A DNA stretch of 64,000 bases from Methylocapsa aurea. Its GTDB lineage: Bacteria; Pseudomonadota; Alphaproteobacteria; Rhizobiales; Beijerinckiaceae. The notes below the pieces were generated by a model. It did no database searches and was not told the DNA's origin. It worked only from the letters and a program-made list of their open reading frames with translations. Shown here one piece after another: positions 18,469-28,369 of this stretch. The translations under genes were made by a program, and so were the position numbers. Each line of letters opens with the position of its first letter. Position 1 is the stretch's first letter. The stretch lies in NCBI RefSeq assembly GCF_000746085.1, contig NZ_JQKO01000005.1, positions 183,482 through 247,481 on the forward strand, read 5' to 3'.

Positions 18469-19764
18469 GTGACGGCGGCCATGACCAAAAACCCCGCGCC
18501 GGGAGGGAGCCAAGTCTCCAACAGTCTCGGCCTCAATAAGAGTCCCGCAGAGACGCGCGTTGTCGTCGCCATGTCCGGCGGAGTTGATTCCTCGGTCGTC
18601 GCCGCGCTCCTGAAGGAGCAGGGCTATGACGTCATCGGCGTGACCCTGCAGCTCTATGATCATGGCGAGGCGGTCCATCGCAAGGGAGCTTGCTGCGCCG
18701 GGCAGGATATTCACGACGCCCGGCTCGTCGCGGCGCGGCTCGAAATTCCGCATTATGTCCTGGATTACGAAGAGCGCTTCAAACAGAAGGTCATCGGGCC
18801 GTTCGCGCAAAGCTACGCCACCGGGGAAACGCCGATCCCCTGCATTTCCTGCAACAGCGAAATCAAATTCGCCGACCTGTTTGAAACCGCGCAAGATCTC
18901 GGCGCCGACGTTCTCGCCACCGGCCATTATGTCTCGTCCAAGTTCGATCCGACGGGGCAGCGCGCGCTGTACCGCGCCTCCGACGCGACGCGCGACCAAA
19001 GCTATTTCCTGTTCGCGACTACCAAGGCCCAGCTCGAGCTCCTGCGGTTTCCGCTCGGCGATCTGGCGAAGACGGACGTCCGCGTCCTCGCGCACCGGTT
19101 CGGCCTCCTTGTCGCCGACAAGGCGGACAGCCAGGACATATGTTTTGTCCCGACCGGTAAATATAGCGATGTGATCGAGCGCCTGTCGCCCTGGGCGGCG
19201 GAGCCGGGCGAAATCGTGCATGTCGATGGCCGGGTGCTTGGGCGGCACGCTGGCGTCATCCATTATACGATTGGGCAGCGCCGCGGCTTAGGGCTCGGCG
19301 CAACCACGGCGGCCGCGGGCGAACCGCTCTTTGTCGTCAAGCTCGACGCCGCGCGAGCGCGGGTCGTGGTCGGGCCGCGCCGCGCCCTGGCGACCCGCCT
19401 CGTCCGCTTGCGCGCGCTCAATTGGATCGGAGCCGGCGCGCTCGAGGACCTCGCCAGCGACGGACATGAGCTTTTCGTGCAGGTCCGCTCCAGCCGCCCG
19501 CCGGTTCCCGGATATCTCTATGTTGGCGACGCCGAGACATTCGTCGAGTTCGCCAGCGACGAGGACGCGGTCTCGCCCGGTCAGGCCTGCGTCTTTTACG
19601 AGTCGGATCAGCCTCGAGCCCGCGTGCTGGGCGGCGGCATCATCAGCTCGACTGAACCCGCCTGCCCGGCGGTGGCCAAAATCTCGCACCAAGCAGAGCT
19701 TGAACATTTTTCCGCCTTGGCGGAAGATCGCTCAAGCTCTGCCGGAGCCAGAGCGAAGCCATAA
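18469..19764 (+). CDS. mnmA: tRNA-specific 2-thiouridylase MnmA
   Basis: MnmA activates U34 of Lys, Glu and Gln tRNAs by adenylation and inserts sulfur relayed from IscS. The 431-residue protein has the PP-loop motif [13 protein letters not shown], the catalytic pair in [13 protein letters not shown] and [12 protein letters not shown], the [11 protein letters not shown] region and the QRRGLGLGA region. GTG at 18469 and ATG at 18481 (MTKNPAPGG) are alternative starts. The N-terminal extension of about 20 residues before the PP-loop domain is not conserved. Confidence 0.94.
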   Translation: MTAAMTKNPAPGGSQVSNSLGLNKSPAETRVVVAMSGGVDSSVVAALLKEQGYDVIGVTLQLYDHGEAVHRKGACCAGQDIHDARLVAARLEIPHYVLDYEERFKQKVIGPFAQSYATGETPIPCISCNSEIKFADLFETAQDLGADVLATGHYVSSKFDPTGQRALYRASDATRDQSYFLFATTKAQLELLRFPLGDLAKTDVRVLAHRFGLLVADKADSQDICFVPTGKYSDVIERLSPWAAEPGEIVHVDGRVLGRHAGVIHYTIGQRRGLGLGATTAAAGEPLFVVKLDAARARVVVGPRRALATRLVRLRALNWIGAGALEDLASDGHELFVQVRSSRPPVPGYLYVGDAETFVEFASDEDAVSPGQACVFYESDQPRARVLGGGIISSTEPACPAVAKISHQAELEHFSALAEDRSSSAGARAKP

Positions 19765-19829
19765 GAAAAGCTGTCGTGATTCCAGGTGAAGGGAATGCGC
19801 TGGCAGCATCAGCTGGAGGTTGAACGCCC

Positions 19830-20534
19830 GTGCAAGAGGAAACCTTTCCCGGCGACGCTCGCGTCTTGGATGGACGATCGGCGCCGCAGGGGGCAGACGC
19901 CCCGATCCTCGACAACAAACATGTCAAGACATCCTATGCGCGCTGGGCGCCGATCTATGATCTGGTCTTCGCGCTGGTCCTTCGGCCTGGCCGGAAGGCC
20001 GCCGCCGCCGCGGGCGAGCGCCCCGGCGGGCGCGTGCTCGACGTTGGCGTCGGCACCGGCCTTGAATTGCCGATGTTCGATCGGCGGACAAGGTTGATCG
20101 GCGTCGATCTGTCCGAGCCCATGCTCCGGCGCGCCCAGCATCGCGTCAGCTCGAAGGCCCTGCGCAATGTCGAGGGTCTTGGCGTCATGGACGCGACGCG
20201 CCTCGCTTTCCCCGACGGGCATTTCGACGCCGTCGTGGCGCCTTATGTCCTCACAGTGGTTCCCGACCCGGAAGCCAGTCTCGACGAGTTGGTCCGCGTC
20301 GTGAAGCCCGGCGGCGAGATCATCCTCGTCAATCATGTCGGCGCGGCCAGTGGGCCAATGGCGTGGATCGAGGCCTGGCTCGGCACGCGCAGCGCCGATC
20401 TCGGCTGGCGGCCGCAATTCCCCTGGTCCATTCTCGGCGATTGGATCGGCTCCAATCCGCAGGTCCGCCTCCTGGAGCGGCGCAGCCTACCACCTTTCGG
20501 GCTATTCACGCTCGCGCGCATCATGCGGCTTTGA
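19830..20534 (+). CDS. PmtA-like SAM-dependent methyltransferase
   Basis: This class I methyltransferase resembles phosphatidylethanolamine N-methyltransferases of the Rhodobacter PmtA type, which convert PE toward phosphatidylcholine. Evidence over 234 residues: YARWAPIYDLVF before the domain, motif I VLDVGVGTGLEL, acidic GVDLSEPML, and VVPDPEASLDELVRVVKPGGEIILVNHVG. The start is GTG at 19830. PmtA relatives and ubiquinone-type methyltransferases are hard to separate by eye, so substrate specificity is inferred. It follows mnmA by 65 bases and may be cotranscribed. Confidence 0.75.
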   Translation: MQEETFPGDARVLDGRSAPQGADAPILDNKHVKTSYARWAPIYDLVFALVLRPGRKAAAAAGERPGGRVLDVGVGTGLELPMFDRRTRLIGVDLSEPMLRRAQHRVSSKALRNVEGLGVMDATRLAFPDGHFDAVVAPYVLTVVPDPEASLDELVRVVKPGGEIILVNHVGAASGPMAWIEAWLGTRSADLGWRPQFPWSILGDWIGSNPQVRLLERRSLPPFGLFTLARIMRL

Positions 20535-20576
20535 ACCGGCCGAACAGGCTGGCTTTTTTGGCCACGCTCAGCCAAG

Positions 20577-20795
20577 TCAGGCGATAATGTCCGGGGTCAG
20601 CTGATCTTCGAGAAAGCTCAGCCGGTCCCGCAAGACGAGCTTGCGCTTCTTGAGCCGCTGGATTTGCAGCCGATCGGCGGCGCCAAGATGGAGCAAGGCG
20701 TCGATCGCCGCGTCAAGATCGCGGTGCTCCTGACGCAGATGCTCGAGTTCGGCCTGCAACGCGGCGCGCTCCTCGTCGCTCAATCTGTCCGCCAT
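20577..20795 (-). CDS. YdcH-like small protein (DUF465)
   Basis: This 72-residue, highly charged, helical protein has the DUF465 look: MADRLSDEERAALQAELEHL, then RDLDAAIDALL and RLKKRKLVLRDRLSFLEDQL, giving a short antiparallel coiled coil. The function of the family is unknown; members are common single genes in alphaproteobacteria. The ATG at 20795 is preferred because the longer frame (to 20969) is rich in Pro/Cys and lacks family similarity. GGGGAA lies upstream. It converges on the methyltransferase gene. Confidence 0.82.
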   Translation of the reverse strand: MADRLSDEERAALQAELEHLRQEHRDLDAAIDALLHLGAADRLQIQRLKKRKLVLRDRLSFLEDQLTPDIIA

Positions 20796-21010
20796 GAACC
20801 GCCGTTCCCCGTCGTTCGAAACCTGTTTCGACGCCCCTTCGCCCAATAGCGCCGAACGCGGCGCGAAAATAGGTTCGGCACCGCGCTCCGGCAAGGCCAA
20901 TGGCCAAGGCATTTTCAACTTAATAATGCATGATCTGAAAAGAGTTGCAGGGTTCTTGGAGAGGATCATGCGTTAAAACAAAGAGATACAAAGCAAGTTG
21001 CATTCCGCTT

Positions 21011-21136
21011 AGAGCATGATGCCAAAAAGTGGGAACCGGTTTTCGGACGACATCATGCTCTAACTCTTTGATGAGAGGCGGATTTAAGACTTTGGACGTG
21101 ATCGCGTTGCGATTCCGTCCAAAATCATCCGGCTCT
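21011..21136 (+). repeat. R1 intergenic repeat, copy B
   Basis: This is a near-identical copy of R1 (AGAGCATGATGCC ... CATCATGCTCT ... GATCGCGTTGCGATTCCGTCC ... CGGCTCT). It lies 11 bases after the 3' end of the leftward pseudouridine synthase gene, so it could form its transcript's 5'-neighbouring boundary. Confidence 0.85.
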
Positions 21137-21147
21137 AAAGACACCGG

Positions 21148-22203
21148 CTAGCGCCGGTCCAAAATAGGAACAAACGGCATGGGGTTACCGGAAACGGAGA
21201 GCGCGTCGGCAAGATTTTGCAAGTCCGGCGGCAGCGCGCTTTCGAACCGCATCGCGGCTCCGGTCACGGGATGCGGGAACCCGAGAAGCGCCGCGTGCAA
21301 GGCTTGCCGGGAGAGCGCATTGAGGCGCGCCTGCGCTTCCGGCGGGAGCCGCGCCGCCTTGCTCTTGAAGCCTTTCGCATAGACGGGATCCCCCAGCACC
21401 GGATGCCCGCAATGGGCCATATGGACGCGGATCTGATGCGTGCGCCCGGTTTCCAACCGGCAGGCGATAAGGCTAGCCTCCTCGCCAAAGCGCTCGATGA
21501 CGCGCCAATGCGTGACGGCATGACGCCCGCGCGAGGCCGGAACGACGGCGATTTTTTCGCGATCGATCGCGTGACGGCCAAGCGGCGCATCGACGACGCC
21601 CGAAGGCCGCGCCGGAACGCCCCAGACGAAAGCCAGATATTCGCGCGCAAGCGCAAGCGTCTTGCCGTGATCGGCGAAGGTCTTTGCGAGCCCTTGATGG
21701 GCGGCGTCGGTCTTGGCGACGACCAAGAGGCCCGACGTATCCTTGTCGAGCCGATGGACGATCCCCGGCCGCCGGACTCCGCCGATGCCAGACAAGCTCG
21801 CGCCGCAATGGGCGATCAGCGCATTGACGAGGGTTCCGGCTTCATGTCCCGCCGCTGGATGGACGACCAGTCCGGCCGGCTTGTCGAGAACGAGCAGATG
21901 CGCGTCCTCAAAGACGATTTTGAGCGGAATGTCCTCGCCCAGGGGCGTCGGATCCACAGCCGCCGGCACGTTCAAGCCAATGACCTGGCCGCCGCGCACC
22001 GCTTGGCTGGCGTCCTTGACGGTCGCGCCGTCGATTGAAACAAGGCCCGCCTCGATCAGGCCTTTCAGCCTTGTGCGGGACAGATTGGCCCCCGCCGCCG
22101 CGGCCTCCGCCGCAAGGAAACGGTCGAGCCGCTCGCCGCCGCGCTCGTCGCCCACTGGGTAGACGAAGCTCCCGCCATCGGGGCTTCGATCCGCCTCTCG
22201 CAT
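21148..22203 (-). CDS. rluD: RluA-family 23S rRNA pseudouridine synthase (RluD-like)
   Basis: This enzyme isomerises uridines in 23S rRNA to pseudouridine, probably in helix 69 if it is a true RluD. The 351-residue protein has an N-terminal S4 domain ([13 protein letters not shown] ... [18 protein letters not shown]), the [13 protein letters not shown] block, the catalytic aspartate in [14 protein letters not shown], and [17 protein letters not shown] at 22203 (MREADRSP) is chosen; GTG at 22215 is possible. A frame reaching 22461 has no homology in its first 85 residues and overlaps the divergent exporter gene. Confidence 0.92.
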   Translation of the reverse strand: MREADRSPDGGSFVYPVGDERGGERLDRFLAAEAAAAGANLSRTRLKGLIEAGLVSIDGATVKDASQAVRGGQVIGLNVPAAVDPTPLGEDIPLKIVFEDAHLLVLDKPAGLVVHPAAGHEAGTLVNALIAHCGASLSGIGGVRRPGIVHRLDKDTSGLLVVAKTDAAHQGLAKTFADHGKTLALAREYLAFVWGVPARPSGVVDAPLGRHAIDREKIAVVPASRGRHAVTHWRVIERFGEEASLIACRLETGRTHQIRVHMAHCGHPVLGDPVYAKGFKSKAARLPPEAQARLNALSRQALHAALLGFPHPVTGAAMRFESALPPDLQNLADALSVSGNPMPFVPILDRR

Positions 22204-22459
22204 ATCCGGCTCCACGCGCTGGAGCGCCTTCCGATCGGTTTTGACCGGAAAGCCGCCCTCGTCCTTAAGTTTTCCGATTGTCCCCCCCCGAACATTTTTC
22301 CGCGACGCGGAAAAAGCCCATGGCGCCTCCCCATACACCGATAAAGGCGGCGGCGCCCATTCCAAGCTGGAGGGAACGCGGGCCGATGTCTCGCCACCAC
22401 TCGGCAAATCAAATATAAGAACGGCCGCCCGTTGCGCATTGTCCCAGCCAGAGCGGTTC

Positions 22460-24232
22460 ATGTCGATTCTCTCGGTCTATCTCCGCGTGCTCGGACAACT
22501 TGGCGGGCAAAAGCGTCTGGCGATCGTCCTGGCCCTCGCCAATCTCGCCCTGGCGACCGCGCAATTCGCCGAGCCGGTTCTGTTTGGCCGCATCATCGAC
22601 AGGCTGACCAGCGCCGCGACCGCAACCAAAGCTTTGAGCTTTCAGGACCTCCTCCCGCTGCTGGCCGCCTGGGTCGGCTTTGGCCTGTTCTCCATCCCGG
22701 CCGGCGTTCTCGTCGCCTTGAACGCCGACCGTCTCGCGCATCGGCGCCGGCTCGCGGTGATGGCGCTCTATTTCGAGCACGTCCTGCATCTTCCCTTAAG
22801 CTTTCACAGTTCGGCGCATTCCGGCCGTCTGCTCAAGGTGATGCTCGAGGGCGCGAATGGAATGGCCGGCCTCTGGCTATCGTTTTTCCGGGAAAATTGC
22901 GCCTCGCTCGCCGCGCTGCTCATTCTCCTGCCTTTGTCGCTGGCGCTGAACTGGCGTCTTGGCGCGCTTTTGATCGCGCTGGTTTGTGTGTTCGGGTTTC
23001 TGACCGCCTTTGTCCTGCGCCGCACAGAGTCCATGCAGCAGTCGGTCGAGCGCCATAACAGCTCCCTCGCCGAACACGCCTCCGACGCTCTCGGCAATGT
23101 TCCGGTCATCCAGAGTTTCACCCGCATCGACCTCGAAGCCCATACGCTGCGCCTGATCATCGATCGCGTTCTGGCGGCGCAAATGCCGGTGCTGTCCTGG
23201 TGGGCCCTCGCCGCGGTCGGGGCGAGAGCATCGGCCACATTGACGCTGCTCGCGATTTTTCTGCTCGGGACCTGGCTCAATCTTCAGGGCCTCGCGACGA
23301 TCGGCGAGATCGTCACATTCATGAATTTTGCGACCATGCTGATCGCCCGGCTCGAGCAGGTTGTCGGCTTTTTCAACAACCTTTTCATGCAGGCTCCCAA
23401 ATTGCAGGAGTTTTTCGGCGTCCTCGACACCGCGCCGCAGGTCGCCGACAGTCCCTTCGCCGTGGATCCCGGCCGCCTCGAAGGCAAGGTCGCCTTCGAC
23501 CATGTAAGTTTCTCCTATGATGGCAGGCGGACCGCCGTCTCCGACGTAACTTTCGAGGTTGCCCCAGGAGAAACCGTGGCCCTCGTCGGGGCGACGGGTT
23601 CGGGCAAATCCACCACGCTCGGGCTGTTGCACCGGGTGTTCGACCCGACGAAGGGGCGGGTGCTGATCGACGGATTCGATATCCGCGACCTGACCCTGGC
23701 GTCGCTGCGGCGCAATATCGGGGTGGTGTTCCAGGAGCCTATGCTGTTCGCCCGTTCGATCGAGGAAAATCTGCGAGTCGGCCGACCCGACGCCTCGACG
23801 GACGAGATTCGCATTGCGCTCGAGCGCGCCCAGGCCGATGAATTCGTCGCCCGCCAAAGCGACGGGCTGGCGACGATCGTTGGCGAACGCGGCCGCTCCC
23901 TGTCGGGCGGCGAGCGCCAGCGGGTCGCGATCGCCCGCGCCCTGCTAAAAAACCCGCCGATCCTGATTTTCGACGAAGCAACCTCCGCTCTCGACGCGAC
24001 CACGGAGCGGCAATTGCAGATCGCGCTGGAGAAGGCGACCGAAGGCCGCACCACTTTCGTCATCGCCCATCGGCTGGCGACGATTCGCGGCGCCGACCGC
24101 ATTTTCGTCTTCGAACAGGGCGAGATCGTCGAAGCCGGGAGTTTCGAGGAGCTTGTCGCAAAGAACGGCCGCTTCGCCGCCTTGGCGCGGGCGCAGTTCA
24201 TGGCCGCGGGGGCGCCGCCGACCTCTCCCTGA
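22460..24232 (+). CDS. ndvA: NdvA/ChvA-like beta-glucan ABC exporter
   Basis: NdvA/ChvA half-transporters move cyclic beta-1,2-glucan across the inner membrane in rhizobia and agrobacteria. The 590-residue protein aligns by eye with that family: [54 protein letters not shown] and a downstream ATPase with [25 protein letters not shown] and [11 protein letters not shown]. The ATG at 22460 gives the family-like [14 protein letters not shown]; the in-frame extension upstream to 22241 lacks similarity. No glucan synthase (NdvB) is nearby, so the glucan substrate is inferred. Confidence 0.82.
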   Translation: MSILSVYLRVLGQLGGQKRLAIVLALANLALATAQFAEPVLFGRIIDRLTSAATATKALSFQDLLPLLAAWVGFGLFSIPAGVLVALNADRLAHRRRLAVMALYFEHVLHLPLSFHSSAHSGRLLKVMLEGANGMAGLWLSFFRENCASLAALLILLPLSLALNWRLGALLIALVCVFGFLTAFVLRRTESMQQSVERHNSSLAEHASDALGNVPVIQSFTRIDLEAHTLRLIIDRVLAAQMPVLSWWALAAVGARASATLTLLAIFLLGTWLNLQGLATIGEIVTFMNFATMLIARLEQVVGFFNNLFMQAPKLQEFFGVLDTAPQVADSPFAVDPGRLEGKVAFDHVSFSYDGRRTAVSDVTFEVAPGETVALVGATGSGKSTTLGLLHRVFDPTKGRVLIDGFDIRDLTLASLRRNIGVVFQEPMLFARSIEENLRVGRPDASTDEIRIALERAQADEFVARQSDGLATIVGERGRSLSGGERQRVAIARALLKNPPILIFDEATSALDATTERQLQIALEKATEGRTTFVIAHRLATIRGADRIFVFEQGEIVEAGSFEELVAKNGRFAALARAQFMAAGAPPTSP

Positions 24233-24340
24233 CCTGTCGCGGCATTGCTATTGCATGCAAAAATGCGGTTCGGATGGAATGACGCAAGCCGGACGAACCA
24301 ATCAGCTCACGGTCGCACCGAGATTAAGAGCGAGGACCAC

Positions 24341-25039
24341 ATGTCAGATCAAAGCGCCTCGAACGAGGCCTCAAACGCCCCGGCCGGGGCCGCCCCCGCT
24401 TCGGCCGAGCCTTCGCAATCCCCGACCGAAGCCCTCCCCAAGGGCGGCTGCGCCGGGGCCCATGCCGCATGGGTGCAAGGCGGACAACGCGGCCAATTCG
24501 TCATGCGCGCGATGCCGGTTCCGGAGATCGTTCCCCCGCCCCCGGTGGCGGCGACGCCCTCCCCCCCGAGCGGGGAGCTTTACGGCATCTGCAATAAAAG
24601 AGAGATCCGCGACCGCATGGGGAAAAGTTTCCCCTTGATGCGCCGCTGGACCGACGGAAAACTGCGCCCCTGGGACGTTTTCATCGCCCGGTTCGGCAAG
24701 GAATATCACGCCTATGTCAACGAGTGCCCGCACCAGCACGTCCGCCTCGATTGGGAGAAGAACAATTTCTTCGAGCCCAACTATCTGAAGCTTCTCATGT
24801 GCGGCAAGCATGGCTCGCAATTCGACCCGGAAACCGGCGTTTGCATCTCCGGGCCTTGCAAGGGCGCGCAGCTCGAAAAGATCGTCTGCTTTGTCGATGA
24901 CGAGGATGATGTCGTCCTGGCTGGGATCAACATCGATCTGGAAGCCGAGATCGGCCCGGCGGCGGGCGATCCAAGCGTCGACGAAGTGCTTGAAAACAAC
25001 GGGTTCAAGCTGCAATCGACAAAACGCGAGTTCTTATAA
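24341..25039 (+). CDS. Rieske [2Fe-2S] domain protein with Pro/Ala-rich N-terminus
   Basis: The 232-residue protein has an 80-residue disordered Ala/Pro-rich head, then a Rieske fold with ligands in ECPHQHVRLDWE (C-x-H) and LMCGKHGSQFDPETGVC (C-x2-H). No membrane segment or signal peptide is seen, so it is likely a soluble ferredoxin-like electron carrier or oxygenase partner. A further conserved-looking GPCKGAQLEKI follows the second ligand pair. ATG at 24341 has GAGG five bases upstream. The neighbouring genes give no clue to a redox partner. Confidence 0.8.
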   Translation: MSDQSASNEASNAPAGAAPASAEPSQSPTEALPKGGCAGAHAAWVQGGQRGQFVMRAMPVPEIVPPPPVAATPSPPSGELYGICNKREIRDRMGKSFPLMRRWTDGKLRPWDVFIARFGKEYHAYVNECPHQHVRLDWEKNNFFEPNYLKLLMCGKHGSQFDPETGVCISGPCKGAQLEKIVCFVDDEDDVVLAGINIDLEAEIGPAAGDPSVDEVLENNGFKLQSTKREFL

Positions 25040-25132
25040 GGCGCGCCGCCTCTTTTTAAAGTCCGCGGGACGCCCTGGATCTTTGCGCCGCCGGCAATGC
25101 GGATCCCGGCGGCGCCCTCCGTCCAGGCGGCT

Positions 25133-26452
25133 TCAATGCTGGAGGGCATTCCCGAACGCCTGCAAGCCGACCGGCAGAATCCGCAAGGACGTAATGCGGT
25201 TCTTGGTCTTGCGCAGCACCTCGAATCGGAACCCGTGAAACGTAAAGACCTGCCCTGATTCCGGGATCGCCCTCGCTTCGTGAATGACAAGTCCGGCGAT
25301 CGTTGTCGCCTCTTCGTCGGGGAGGTTCCAGGCCATGACCCTATTGAGATCGCGGATCGGCACCGACCCCTCCACGACCACCGAGCCGTCGGCTTGCAGC
25401 CTGACGCCTTGAACGACGAGATCATGTTCGTCGGAAATGTCGCCGACGATCTCCTCAAGGATGTCCTCCAGCGTGACGAGGCCCATGACCACGCCATATT
25501 CGTCGACGACGATGGCGAAATGCGTCTTGCGCTTCAAGAACGCCTGCAATTGGTCCTGGACCGGGGTCGTATCGGGCACGAACCAGGGCTTCAGCGCGAG
25601 TTTCTCGACGTCGAATTCGGCGACCTCGCCGCTCCAGGCGTCGAGTGCGCGCAGGAGATCCTTCGCGTGCAGCACGCCGACGATATTATCGGGTTCGCCG
25701 CGCCAGATCGGCAGGCGGGAATAGGGCGCCTCGACAACCTCGCGGATCAATTCATGCGGCGGAAGATCCGCATTGAGCATGAGCATTTTAGTCCGGTGCA
25801 CCATGAGGTCGGACACTTCGAGGTCGCGGAGATCGAGCAGGCCGCCGAACATGTCGCGATCGGAGCGGCCGACGCCCCCCTCCCGATGCAGAAGATCGAC
25901 GGTGCTTTTCAATTCCTCGTGCCCCGACAATATCGAATGCCGCCGGCTGGTGTCGACGCCGAAGAGCTTCAGGACGCCGCGCACCAGCGCTTCGACGCCG
26001 ACGAGGATCGGCCCGAAGATCGCGACAAAAAATGAGATGGCGCGGGAGACCAGCAGCGAAACCCGGTCGGGATAGTTGATCGCCACGGTTTTCGGCATGA
26101 CCTCGGCAAAGACGAGCAGCAAGACGGTCATGATTGCCGTCGCATAGAGCGCGCCGCGATCGCCGAAGAACTCGACGAGCACAATCGTCGTGAACGCCGA
26201 TGAGCCGATATTGACCACCGTGCTGCCGAGCAAGGTGGCCCCGATCAGGCGATCCCGGCTCTTCAGCAGCCGATTGACCCGGGCGGCGCGAATATCGCCG
26301 GTTTTCTCCAGGGCGTGCATTCGGGCCCTCGACGCCGCCGTGAGCGCCGTTTCGGAAGCCGAGAAAAACGCCGCCAAGGCGACGCACAAGATTATTATGA
26401 CGATCGCGAGCCAAAGATCGACCGGCAAACCCTCGGCACCCGCGCCGTGCAT
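25133..26452 (-). CDS. CorC/HlyC-family membrane protein with CBS domains
   Basis: The 439-residue protein has an N-terminal DUF21 (CNNM) domain with three or four membrane helices (AIVIIILCVALAAFF and others), a pair of CBS domains (about 205-340) and a C-terminal CorC_HlyC domain (GSVPIRDLNRVMAWNLP...). Family members are linked to Mg2+/Co2+ efflux; annotation as haemolysin is historical. The ATG at 26452 lies 4 bases after the aroKB stop, so the two genes form an operon despite unrelated roles. Confidence 0.87.
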   Translation of the reverse strand: MHGAGAEGLPVDLWLAIVIIILCVALAAFFSASETALTAASRARMHALEKTGDIRAARVNRLLKSRDRLIGATLLGSTVVNIGSSAFTTIVLVEFFGDRGALYATAIMTVLLLVFAEVMPKTVAINYPDRVSLLVSRAISFFVAIFGPILVGVEALVRGVLKLFGVDTSRRHSILSGHEELKSTVDLLHREGGVGRSDRDMFGGLLDLRDLEVSDLMVHRTKMLMLNADLPPHELIREVVEAPYSRLPIWRGEPDNIVGVLHAKDLLRALDAWSGEVAEFDVEKLALKPWFVPDTTPVQDQLQAFLKRKTHFAIVVDEYGVVMGLVTLEDILEEIVGDISDEHDLVVQGVRLQADGSVVVEGSVPIRDLNRVMAWNLPDEEATTIAGLVIHEARAIPESGQVFTFHGFRFEVLRKTKNRITSLRILPVGLQAFGNALQH

Positions 26453-26456
26453 GGCA

Positions 26457-28271
26457 TCAATATCCCGTTGTCAATTCATCTTGAAGAAAGCCGCGGATCT
26501 CGCCGGCATCGACGTTCTTCGCCACGAAACAGTCGCCGATCCCCCGCGCGAGGATGAATGTGAGGGAGCCCCGCTCGACTTTCTTGTCCTGATGCATCGC
26601 GTCGACGATCTGATCGGCATCCGCGCCAAGACCAGCGATGTCGCCGATCCGAGACGGCAATCCAACCTCCCTGAGATGAGATTCGACCCGGATTTGATCC
26701 GCCTCGGAGCAAAGTCCGACACGCGCCGAGAACCGAAAAGCACAGGCCATGCCAATGGCTACGCCCTCGCCATGCACAAGCCGCCCCCCATCGTAGCCGG
26801 CGATGCGCTCCAACGCGTGGCCGAAAGTATGGCCGAGGTTGAGCAGCGCCCGCTCGCCCTGTTCGCATTCGTCGCGGGCAACCGTGGCCGCCTTGGCGGC
26901 GCAGCTTGTCGCGATCGCATGGACGCGCTCGGCGCCGCCGGTGAACAGTCCCCGCCAATTGGCTTCAAGCCAGCGGAAAAACCCCGCATCGCCAATGAGG
27001 CCATATTTGACGATCTCGGCATAGCCGGCGCGAAATTCGCGCGGCGGCAAGGTCTCCAGCACATCCGTGTCGGCCAGAACGAGCGAGGGCTGATGGAAGG
27101 CGCCGATCAGATTCTTGCCATGCTTGGAGTTGATCCCGGTCTTGCCTCCGACCGACGAATCGACTTGGGCGAGGAGCGTCGTCGGGATTTGAATGAAGCG
27201 CATCCCGCGCCGCACCGTCGCGGCGGCGAAGCCCGCCAGATCGCCAATGACGCCGCCGCCCAGGGCGACGATCAAATCGCCGCGCTCGAGCCGCGCTGCG
27301 AGCAGGGCGTCGCAAACTTCGGCGAAGACGGCGAAGGATTTCGATTCTTCGCCAGCGGCGACGATCACCGTGGAATGGCGCAGGCCGGCCGCATCGAGCG
27401 CCGCTTTCAGCGCGGGCAGATGCAGCTTGGCGACATTCGAATCGGTGACGATGGCGCAGGCGGCGGCCGGGGCCAGGCGGCGAATGTGGTTTCCAGCCTC
27501 GGCGATCAGCCCAGAGCCGATCGAGATCGCATAAGCGCGGGCCCCAAGCTTGACCTCGACAAGCGCGCGGCTTACCGCGGGATCATGATTCGATAAGAGT
27601 TCACGGCGCGACGTCGAATTGCTCAAATCGTTCATGTCCTTCGGCTTTGCTGGCGGCGGCGGATCGGGCGAAAACCGCAAAAAGAATTCAATGCCCGAAA
27701 TCATTTCCTCGACCGTCGCTTCATGCGGTCCATCGCGCGAAACCACGGTGACGTCGGCGCGGGCATAGACGGGATAGCGCTGCTCCAGCAGCGTCCTTAG
27801 CGTTGTCTCTGGATCGGCGCCCTGGAGGAGCGGACGATGCGAACGCTTGCGCACCCGGCGCCAGAGTACATCGGGATCGGCCTTGAGCCAAACCGATATG
27901 CCGAGCTTGGCGATCCGCGCCCGTGTCTCCTCATTGAGAAAGGCGCCGCCACCGGTGGCGATTACGCGGGGGCCCTCCTCGAGCAGCCGCGCCATGACCC
28001 GGCGCTCGCCGTCACGAAAATAAGGCTCGCCGTGACGGGCGAAAATATCCGAAATCGACATCCCGGCCGCGGCTTCGATCTCGGCGTCGGCGTCGACGAA
28101 GGCCAGTCCAAGCCGCTGCGCGAGGCGCCGACCGGTCGAGGTCTTGCCCGACCCCATGAGGCCGACGAGGACGATCGAGCGCCGCCCGAGCCCCGACACG
28201 AGCACCGCCATGCGCCTATCGCGCGCGCGCTCCTGCGCCCCATAGCGCGCCGATCCGATGTCGCTGATCAT
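26457..28271 (-). CDS. aroKB: bifunctional shikimate kinase/3-dehydroquinate synthase (AroK-AroB fusion)
   Basis: One uninterrupted 604-codon frame holds two shikimate-pathway enzymes. Residues about 20-200 are shikimate kinase: GLMGSGKTSTGRRLA (P-loop), VDADAEIE, ATGGGAFL and SHRPLL. Residues about 225-600 are 3-dehydroquinate synthase: ALGGGVIGDLAGF, PTTLLAQVDSSVGGKTGIN and NLGHTFGHALE. A Pro-rich linker (FSPDPPPPAKPKD) joins them. An internal ATG at 27635 begins MNDLSNSTS, but its GAAGGA is only one base upstream, too close for efficient separate initiation. Usually the two are adjacent but separate genes. ATG at 28271 or 28211 (MAVLVSGL) may start it. Confidence 0.93.
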   Translation of the reverse strand: MISDIGSARYGAQERARDRRMAVLVSGLGRRSIVLVGLMGSGKTSTGRRLAQRLGLAFVDADAEIEAAAGMSISDIFARHGEPYFRDGERRVMARLLEEGPRVIATGGGAFLNEETRARIAKLGISVWLKADPDVLWRRVRKRSHRPLLQGADPETTLRTLLEQRYPVYARADVTVVSRDGPHEATVEEMISGIEFFLRFSPDPPPPAKPKDMNDLSNSTSRRELLSNHDPAVSRALVEVKLGARAYAISIGSGLIAEAGNHIRRLAPAAACAIVTDSNVAKLHLPALKAALDAAGLRHSTVIVAAGEESKSFAVFAEVCDALLAARLERGDLIVALGGGVIGDLAGFAAATVRRGMRFIQIPTTLLAQVDSSVGGKTGINSKHGKNLIGAFHQPSLVLADTDVLETLPPREFRAGYAEIVKYGLIGDAGFFRWLEANWRGLFTGGAERVHAIATSCAAKAATVARDECEQGERALLNLGHTFGHALERIAGYDGGRLVHGEGVAIGMACAFRFSARVGLCSEADQIRVESHLREVGLPSRIGDIAGLGADADQIVDAMHQDKKVERGSLTFILARGIGDCFVAKNVDAGEIRGFLQDELTTGY

Positions 28272-28369
28272 GCAAAACGTATAGCATGGCCTCAGAGTCG
28301 AATTAAATGGCGCTTTTGCCTTGGCCCGAAGCCTTCAGCCTCATGAGCGCCATCTTCGCTGGGACTGCC

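Noticed and set aside
18129..18539. 136-codon frame starting in repeat R1-A
   Set aside because: Its first part is repeat sequence (NEIALRFRPKSSGS) also found in other R1 copies, and the rest overlaps the mnmA start.
22241..22459. Upstream in-frame extension of the NdvA-like gene
   Set aside because: The added 73 residues overlap the divergent rluD leader, lack similarity and carry no membrane segment.
26190..27596. Plus-strand frame of 468 codons over aroB and corC
   Set aside because: It is a shadow of the aroKB/corC genes; composition is Arg/Asp/Gly-rich without motif.
26457..27635. Independent AroB gene starting at the internal ATG
   Set aside because: The purine-rich GAAGGA is only one base before the ATG and there is no stop between the two halves; kept as a fusion.
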